From contig CADADV010000012.1 of NCBI GenBank assembly GCA_902786815.1, forward strand, positions 1 to 55,848: a stretch of 55,848 nucleotides of DNA. Reading direction: 5' to 3'. This document shows, one piece after another, positions 51,609-55,848 of this stretch (position 1 is its first letter; the number at the start of each line of letters is the position of its first letter). A program made the position numbers and the translations under genes. This DNA is from an uncultured Eubacteriales bacterium (GTDB lineage Bacteria; Bacillota; Clostridia; Peptostreptococcales; Anaerovoracaceae). The notes beneath the pieces are model-generated. The model did no database searches. It was given only the letters and a program-made list of their open reading frames with translations, and was not told where the DNA came from.

Positions 51609-52691
51609 TCATGTGCGCTCACCGCCCTTTGCGAGAATCTGCTTCGCCTTCGCAACGGATTCATCCCAGGTCTCCTGCGGCTCTTCAACCGGAGCATTGT
51701 TCTCGGGCTCTGGTTGGTACGTCAGTGTCATCAGGCGTTCGCTGGCCGTACGCTTCTGTGTCATGGTGATGCCTGCTGGGTAGAAGACCGTGTAGTAGAA
51801 CTTCGATATCTTCGCGCTGAGCATATTCGGCTGCATCTCTTTTTCGCCTGCTGCCTCAAGCAGCTGGCTGGCGGTCCCGGTCCACTCGCCGCGTTCTCTG
51901 ATAAAGTCCGTGATCCGGTAGAGCACCTCCGGGATCTCTTCCTGTGCGATCTCCTGTTCAGTCTCCTCTTTGATCAGCTTCCACCGAACATTCTCGAGCT
52001 CCAGAATCATCCTCCACTGCGGGCTGTCGCGACCGATGGCAGACAGTTCACCATGCGTCTGTCTCCGATCTTTCTTCAAAAGCAGGATCTGGTCAGGCAC
52101 GCTGCTCAGGGCGGCAGAGCCAAGGATCTCATTGACGGGGTCGCGCTTATCCGGCATCTTCCGCAGGTGGTGTACACAGACGATGGCAATGCCGTGATTG
52201 TCCGCAAAAGATTTGAGCTTTGAGACCTCTGCGTCGTCTTTGCTGTACTGATTCGCCGTGGATGTGCCGCTACCGTCATCGCGGATCTTCTGCAGCGTGT
52301 CGATGACTACCATCCGAATCCCCGGATGCTCCTGCAACGTTTCCCGGAGCTCTTTCAGAAAGCCGTGCTCCAGGTCTTTGCGTTCCGTGCAGATGTGCAG
52401 GTTTGGCGTCGGCGCCTCACCCAGATCGAGCATCCTGCTTTTCACCCGTTCTTCCTGATCCTCAAGGGGAAAGTATGCGACCTCGCAGTGAAGCGTCTTC
52501 CTTCCCAGAAAAGACCTCCCGGATGATACGGCAAGGCACATGTCCAGCATCATCCAGCTTTTGCCTGACTTGGGAGCGCCGGCTATCAGCGTCAGGCCCT
52601 GCGGGATCATATCCTCTATGATCATCTCTGCCTTTGCAGGATCCAGCGGCTGATAGAACAGCTCCTCCGCACTAATTAGTTTGAAAGCCAT
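51609..52691 (-). CDS. RepA-type AAA ATPase (hexameric helicase family)
   Basis: A 360-residue RecA-fold ATPase of the kind found in plasmids and mobilizable elements. Walker A AGAPKSGKSWMMLD is at ~38-51, Walker B MVVIDTLQKIRDD near 130, and IAIVCVHHLRK is the next strand. The C-terminal third (LYRITDFIRERGEWTGTASQLLEAAGE) looks like a winged helix. AGGAGG stands before the ATG. It probably opens or unwinds the element's replication origin; a repeat-rich candidate lies just upstream at 52733-52805. Confidence 0.85.
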   Translation of the reverse strand: MAFKLISAEELFYQPLDPAKAEMIIEDMIPQGLTLIAGAPKSGKSWMMLDMCLAVSSGRSFLGRKTLHCEVAYFPLEDQEERVKSRMLDLGEAPTPNLHICTERKDLEHGFLKELRETLQEHPGIRMVVIDTLQKIRDDGSGTSTANQYSKDDAEVSKLKSFADNHGIAIVCVHHLRKMPDKRDPVNEILGSAALSSVPDQILLLKKDRRQTHGELSAIGRDSPQWRMILELENVRWKLIKEETEQEIAQEEIPEVLYRITDFIRERGEWTGTASQLLEAAGEKEMQPNMLSAKISKFYYTVFYPAGITMTQKRTASERLMTLTYQPEPENNAPVEEPQETWDESVAKAKQILAKGGERT

Positions 52692-52732
52692 AATAATACC
52701 TCCTGTTGTTTTGGCTCCTGTGGTCTCTTCGA

Positions 52733-52805
52733 ATGACGATGATGACGATTGTGACGGTCATTTTGCCCAGGGCAAAAGCATCGTCATCTGCGTCATGACC
52801 GTCAC
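52733..52805. repeat. Nested GACGAT/GACGGT repeats, candidate replication origin
   Basis: Around a perfect palindrome TTTTGCCCAGGGCAAAA (52761-52777) lie GTGACGGTCA (52751-52760) with its inverse TGACCGTCAC (52796-52805), and GATGACGAT (52741-52749) with its inverse ATCGTCATC (52780-52788), plus another ATGACGAT at 52733-52740. Repeated short motifs before a RepA-like gene suggest iterons, or an operator for that gene. Confidence 0.5.
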
Positions 52806-53434
52806 TGCCGGCTTTCAGACCACGAAAAAAAGCCGGCATACACAGCCGTTTCTCTGCACAACAAAATAGGTGTGCTTGAAACAACTATGTATGCCGACTC
52901 TGTTTTTTCAGAATCAGGGGGATCAGATCAGTATCAAATGAAGGATCTGATCCCCGATAGTATCTTGACGTATCATGTGCGGAGTATTCGCAGCGCTCCG
53001 TCCGCTTCCCGGGCCATCCCGGGTCTGTCATCAGGCGAGAGGTTGCTGGGCTCTCTCATGGGAATCGAACTCCCCCGAAGGATCTCCACGGGCCGCCCCG
53101 CACCTTAGTGCTGCCGGACGGAAGTATCATTGTCCGCTTCGCTGGTCATGGCACAATTGCAGGTGCAACCTGCCTTTTGGATCCTCATTGCGTTTCTCGC
53201 TCCCCTGAACACAGGATCATGGCGCGCCGGTCATCGCATGCTCGCAGTCAAAACGAAAGTACCTGATGAAGGGATATTCAATTGTCAAAGTGCATTCCGT
53301 TCGTTATTGAACGGTTGTTCTGAGGCCATACTAACAGTTCAGAAATGAACTGTCAATACATTTTCGCAAAAAATATTTCATTTTTGAACGGTTTTTGTTA
53401 AAATGGAGAAAAATATAGACCTGGAGGGTAAGAA
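52806..53434. other. Long untranslated stretch of the mobile element
   Basis: About 630 bases without a credible gene. It contains a GCCGGCTTT/AAAGCCGGC inverted repeat (52808-52840) and a perfect 12-bp inverted repeat GGGGATCAGATC (52918-52929) / GATCTGATCCCC (52944-52955). A segment near 53050-53085 resembles the T arm of a tRNA but does not fold as one. The XRE operators and promoter follow. The middle part (53000-53290) gives no other signal. Confidence 0.5.
53297..53404 (+). promoter_or_regulatory. Paired GTTC-N6-GAAC operators and promoter of the XRE gene
   Basis: CCGTTC-GTTATT-GAACGG (53297-53314) and ACAGTTC-AGAAAT-GAACTGT (53334-53353) are perfect dyads with the same GTTC-N6-GAAC core. 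A half-site GAACGG is at 53386-53391. An extended -10, TGTTAAAAT (TAAAAT at 53399-53404), follows. The layout suggests autorepression by the XRE protein, as in phage-like switches. Confidence 0.65.
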
Positions 53435-53662
53435 ATGCTGTTTTTAGGATATTCAACAGGTATGAGAATACGTTATTTCCGGAAGAAGGCAGGTCTGACG
53501 CAGAAGGAACTGGCGGAGAAGATCGGCCTGAGTGACTCCGCGCTTAGGAACTATGAACTGGGTAATCGCAAACCGGACAGGGACACACTGACCTGTATCG
53601 CAGATGCGCTGCAGGTCAGCTATTATGCGCTGTCTATGTATGACATGTCACTTCCTCTTTGA
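53435..53662 (+). CDS. XRE-family transcriptional regulator
   Basis: A 75-residue protein that is almost entirely one Cro/CI-type helix-turn-helix (MRIRYFRKKAGLTQKELAEKIGLSDSALRNYELGNRKPDRDTLTCIADALQVS). GGAGGG precedes the ATG. It lies behind two matching dyads and probably represses its own promoter. Its stop is coupled to the next start (TGAAATG). Confidence 0.9.
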   Translation: MLFLGYSTGMRIRYFRKKAGLTQKELAEKIGLSDSALRNYELGNRKPDRDTLTCIADALQVSYYALSMYDMSLPL

Positions 53663-53663
53663 A

Positions 53664-54092
53664 ATGGAGGAGATGTATCAGCTGAAGCCTGATGTGATCG
53701 ATGGAGAACTGGTGCTCAGGTTTGATACTAAGAGGCTCAGGGAACTGATCGGCGACGATCCTTTCACCAGTGAGGAGCCGAAGCTGACAGAAGCAGAAAA
53801 ACAGGAACTGAATGAACTTTTCGAAAAGATACCGGCACCCGCAGCTGCGATCGATCTGGAGAACAATATCGGGAACTGGTATGATGCATATACTGATTAC
53901 CAGGAAGGACTGATCGATCAGGATACGTATGAGGACTGGAAATTCAAATATCCGGCCTTTGCAGGATTCGATGAGAACGACGTTGCCGTGATCTTTGATG
54001 AGAATCAGTCGCTGGTCCCACTCGATTTGTCAGAAGAAGAGCAAGAAGCGATATGGGGAGAATATGAAGGGGACGAAGAGGATGAGGAATAA
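53664..54092 (+). CDS. Highly acidic protein coupled to the XRE regulator
   Basis: A 142-residue protein of unknown function. Asp and Glu make up roughly a third of it, especially in the last 30 residues (LSEEEQEAIWGEYEGDEEDEE). The ATG at 53664 overlaps the region of the regulator's stop in TGAAATG; an in-frame ATG at 53673 is possible but too close to GGAGG. There is no signal peptide or membrane segment. Small acidic partners of XRE regulators may act as antirepressors or DNA mimics, but nothing here proves it. Confidence 0.7.
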   Translation: MEEMYQLKPDVIDGELVLRFDTKRLRELIGDDPFTSEEPKLTEAEKQELNELFEKIPAPAAAIDLENNIGNWYDAYTDYQEGLIDQDTYEDWKFKYPAFAGFDENDVAVIFDENQSLVPLDLSEEEQEAIWGEYEGDEEDEE

Positions 54093-54295
54093 ATGAGAAC
54101 ACGAGATTTTTCGTGTAGCAAAAAGTGTCAACACTGGTGACACAATTCCTATAATCAGAAAAGATTATGAAAGGATTGCTATGTGTTGAGAATGAATGCC
54201 CTGTGTGCTACATTGTAATAGGAGGTAAAGAGAAGCATTAAAAGAAAGATAACAATTCCCTTAATGATTTTGATACTGGTATTAGGTGTATTGGA
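54093..54295 (+). other. AT-rich gap with a ribosome site and a short hydrophobic frame
   Basis: AT-rich sequence marks the start of the cargo. GGAGG at 54222-54226 is followed by an open frame without an ATG near it (codons reading KRKITIPLMILILVLGVLE, then TGA at 54297-54299), which looks like a signal-peptide remnant. An internal ATG at 54263 is in the same frame. Its stop overlaps the ATG at 54296, so it could couple translation into the lipoprotein gene. Confidence 0.4.
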
Positions 54296-54754
54296 ATGAC
54301 TATGAAAAAGATACTATTGATAACACAATTTATATTACTAATTATGATCACATTGTGCGCATGTGAAAAAACCGATGAGCTTAAAGGAACTTGGGTATTG
54401 GACGGGGCGTACAATTTAGGTACTGGGGAAGTAATTAGTATGGAACAATTGCGAACGACTGATGCAAATACAGATATTTTAATGACATTTGATGGACTTG
54501 GCGATTATCAGCTTGAATATACTGATGCGAACGGAAAGAAACTTGAGTTAAAAGATACGTATGAAATCCCCGAAAACGAATATGAGTTGAAGCTTGGCGC
54601 CGATAGTTCTGCTATTCCTATAACAATCATGTACTATTCGGATGTATCTACATTTGAAGATAAACATGATAGTTTTCTGCTCATTTCTTTCGAAGAGAGA
54701 AATGATGTTGCTGATGGAAATGAGATGTTCTATCAATTGAGAAAGAGGAAATGA
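54296..54754 (+). CDS. Small lipoprotein, function unknown
   Basis: A 152-residue protein with a lipoprotein signal: MTMKKILLITQFILLIMITLCAC, where the last cysteine (~23) would carry the lipid. The mature part starts EKTDELKGTWVLDGAYNLGTG and has a repeated beta pattern like the small stress or calycin-like lipoproteins of Firmicutes. Start could be the ATG at 54296 or at 54302 (MKK). Codon use is AT-rich, unlike the chromosome. Its stop overlaps the start of the next gene (ATGA). Confidence 0.75.
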   Translation: MTMKKILLITQFILLIMITLCACEKTDELKGTWVLDGAYNLGTGEVISMEQLRTTDANTDILMTFDGLGDYQLEYTDANGKKLELKDTYEIPENEYELKLGADSSAIPITIMYYSDVSTFEDKHDSFLLISFEERNDVADGNEMFYQLRKRK

Positions 54755-55404
54755 AAGCGGATTTAATGGATATGAAACAAGATCATGTATTATTTACTTA
54801 TTTCAAATGGAACCGAAGATCCAGTATAATTCCGTGGGCACTGCTTATCATTGTTTGTGCAGCACTGATTATCGGGATAGTGCTTTTTGATTCCAGAGGA
54901 GTCCATTTGTACCCGCGTTACTGGTGCTTTATAGCTCCGGTCGTTATTATCATTGTAGCGATTCTTAGAAGATCATTATGGGCAAAAAAAGAACAAGGTG
55001 AATGCATAAAAAGGGGAGATTCCGTGTTCTTAAGTTTCGGGGCGAACAATCGTGATATAAATCTGGATGATATAAAAGAGATAAGATTATATGATAATCG
55101 AAAGACTGAGGGTGAGCGGAAATTTGATTTTTGGATAGGATCATCGGTTCAGTTTCTTGATCCGAAGTATGGGGCTGTTTGTTTGGAAGTCAAAACAGCA
55201 GAAAACAGTTACGTACTCATAGACAGAACAGAAAGTTCAAAAGTCACACCAATTAATACAAATGGATTGTATAAAACGATGAATCTGATAAGAAACACCT
55301 ATAAAATGAGGCCAAAACTTGATTCCAATAATATACCAATGATTGATGTTTACGTTTCCAAAACGGAAATTAATTCGTGCTCCAATTGGAACACGAGTGA
55401 CTAA
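54751..55404 (+). CDS. Two-helix membrane protein with PH-like domain
   Basis: A 217-residue protein with hydrophobic segments at ~28-48 and ~58-75, then a beta-rich soluble part (RGDSVFLSFGANNRDINLDDIKEIRLYDNRK...VCLEVKTAENSYVLIDRTESSKV) like the bacterial PH domains that follow paired helices. It overlaps the lipoprotein gene by 4 bases, so the pair probably works together in the envelope. AT-rich. Immunity, phage exclusion or entry exclusion are possible roles for such element cargo, without proof. Confidence 0.75.
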   Translation: MKADLMDMKQDHVLFTYFKWNRRSSIIPWALLIIVCAALIIGIVLFDSRGVHLYPRYWCFIAPVVIIIVAILRRSLWAKKEQGECIKRGDSVFLSFGANNRDINLDDIKEIRLYDNRKTEGERKFDFWIGSSVQFLDPKYGAVCLEVKTAENSYVLIDRTESSKVTPINTNGLYKTMNLIRNTYKMRPKLDSNNIPMIDVYVSKTEINSCSNWNTSD

Positions 55405-55525
55405 CGGCATCGGATACCAGTACTTGTTCCTCCGCAGAGGCAAAGAAATCGAATATATCTGTTATCTGGGACCAGAAAACCTGGAGGATCATGTTGAAGA
55501 AATAATTGGAGACTTAGATAACTAG
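55343..55525 (+). pseudogene. Possible gene remnant overlapping the end of the PH-like gene
   Basis: A second reading frame continues past the stop at 55404. It reads GIGYQYLFLRRGKEIEYICYLGPENLEDHVEEII and ends at 55525, looking like the C-terminal piece of a larger DNA-binding or recombination protein. It has only a TTG-ATG start and no ribosome site. A frameshift that once joined it to other sequence is possible. Confidence 0.3.
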
Positions 55526-55552
55526 CATAAATACTTCTATTAATGTTCAAAA

Positions 55553-55583
55553 AAACCCAGTCCGAATAGTCAGGACTGGGTTT
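55553..55583. terminator. Bidirectional terminator at the right end of the cargo
   Basis: AAACCCAGTCC (55553-55563) and GGACTGGGTTT (55573-55583) form a perfect 11-bp stem with a 9-base loop, flanked by A on the left and T on the right. Confidence 0.9.
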
Positions 55584-55601
55584 CCTGTAATAGCGCCCAG
55601 C

Positions 55602-55618
55602 AGGTAACACTGGTAACA
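55602..55618. repeat. Right integrase arm sites
   Basis: AGGTAACAC followed directly by TGGTAACAC, then TTTTTG. The left end has TGGTAACACTTTTTG as well, giving a shared 15-base string at the two ends. Confidence 0.6.
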
Positions 55619-55701
55619 CTTTTTGCTTTGACACAGGACTTTCAAACGCTGTAACCGTTGAAAAATGCACGTTTTTGAAATCGGTCCAACTCAATTTGAG
55701 T

Positions 55702-55727
55702 GTTCGATCCCCCTATGCTCCACCATG
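55702..55727 (+). other. Attachment site, distal side (attR)
   Basis: Perfect 26-bp copy of the tRNA-Ala 3' end core (48105-48130). It marks the right boundary of the mobile element. Confidence 0.93.
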
Positions 55728-55794
55728 AACAAAGCGAGACATCCAAAAGTGAAGTGGTAAAACAAAAGTAGACACTTCAAAAAGAGAGTCTCTT

Positions 55795-55826
55795 AAGCAG
55801 ACATTCGAAAGAGTGTCTGCTTTTTT
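55795..55826 (+). terminator. Chromosomal terminator, originally of tRNA-Ala
   Basis: AAGCAGACA (55795-55803) pairs with TGTCTGCTT (55814-55822), and more T follow. Before integration this hairpin would have followed tRNA-Ala by about 70 bases. Confidence 0.85.
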
Positions 55827-55848
55827 CTTTGGTAAAATGGAAATGGAG

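Larger units (their letters stand above)
48105..55727. mobile_element. Integrative mobilizable element in tRNA-Ala
   Basis: About 7.6 kb bounded by a perfect 26-bp direct repeat, one copy inside the tRNA 3' end and one at 55702-55727. The content fits: tyrosine integrase next to the tRNA, MOBP relaxase and MobC, a RepA-type ATPase, an XRE regulator, and cargo. No conjugation (type IV secretion) genes are present, so it would need a helper. Base composition falls sharply after ~54100, marking cargo of separate origin. Confidence 0.92.

Noticed and set aside
52672-52884. A 70-codon minus-strand frame before the RepA-like gene
   Set aside because: It overlaps the RepA start and consists of the nested repeats; no ribosome site. 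Better read as a regulatory or origin region.
53040-53115. tRNA gene on the minus strand
   Set aside because: AGTTCGATTCCC looks like a T arm, but the T stem pairs poorly and no acceptor or anticodon stem can be drawn.

Overview
The window looks like a chromosomal segment of an anaerobic, Gram-positive member of the Clostridia (Bacillota). Supporting signs are a FabK-type enoyl-ACP reductase, RNase Y, a class B sortase, a cysteine desulfurase-ThiI pair, indolepyruvate:ferredoxin oxidoreductase (IorAB), secreted repeat proteins, AGGAGG-type ribosome sites and many extended -10 (TGnTATAAT) promoters. An amino-acid-fermenting gut or oral lineage (Anaerovoracaceae/Mogibacterium-like) would fit, but that placement is a guess.

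Layout. 1-98: probable right end of an IS200/IS605-type (TnpB) element. 95-4095: a zinc-ribbon membrane protein and, divergently, hypF. 4078-10577: a type II fatty-acid operon (acpP-fabK-fabD-fabG-fabF-fabZ-second fabF-marR) with a clear promoter, a 13-bp operator palindrome and a bidirectional terminator; fabH and the acc genes are absent. 10625-12435 (minus): a stand-alone trpB2 behind a 400-nt leader. That leader holds a Trp-Trp leader peptide, an intrinsic terminator and a second Trp-containing mini-ORF. 12524-13222: two tandem arrays, unrelated in sequence, with the same 74-bp period and the same 38-bp dyad. 13447-18278: EamA transporter, thiamine pyrophosphokinase and a large secreted protein. 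18319-21951: a second leader peptide (YYYFYFGF) with its terminator, then a sodium/solute symporter, a phenylacetate-CoA ligase and an ACT-domain protein. 21952-28442: hypA, a SpoVK/CbbX-like AAA ATPase, rny, cysteine desulfurase and thiI. 28490-32646: iorA, iorB, sortase B, galE. 32776-47943: HerA-like ATPase, metH, glnA, transporters, a sirtuin, terC and mntP (manganese export), an iron alcohol dehydrogenase and an NlpC/P60 surface enzyme.

48053-48128 is tRNA-Ala(CGC). Its 3' end is the attachment site of a ~7.6-kb integrative mobilizable element (48105-55727) bounded by a perfect 26-bp direct repeat. It carries a tyrosine integrase, MOBP relaxase, MobC, a RepA-type helicase, an XRE regulator with paired operators, an acidic protein, and an AT-rich cargo of a lipoprotein and a PH-like membrane protein.

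How the parts may work together: the two leader peptides are the main discovery. One would couple trpB2 to Trp-tRNA supply, the other would couple symporter-PaaK-ACT to Tyr/Phe-tRNA supply. Expression when charged tRNA is scarce is the logic of biosynthesis or salvage, not of catabolism. Together with IorAB, which is known to run reductively in some anaerobes, this suggests an aromatic-amino-acid salvage system that turns indole and arylacetates back into Trp, Phe and Tyr. The leader peptides, hairpins and promoters are read directly from the sequence; the salvage role is inference.
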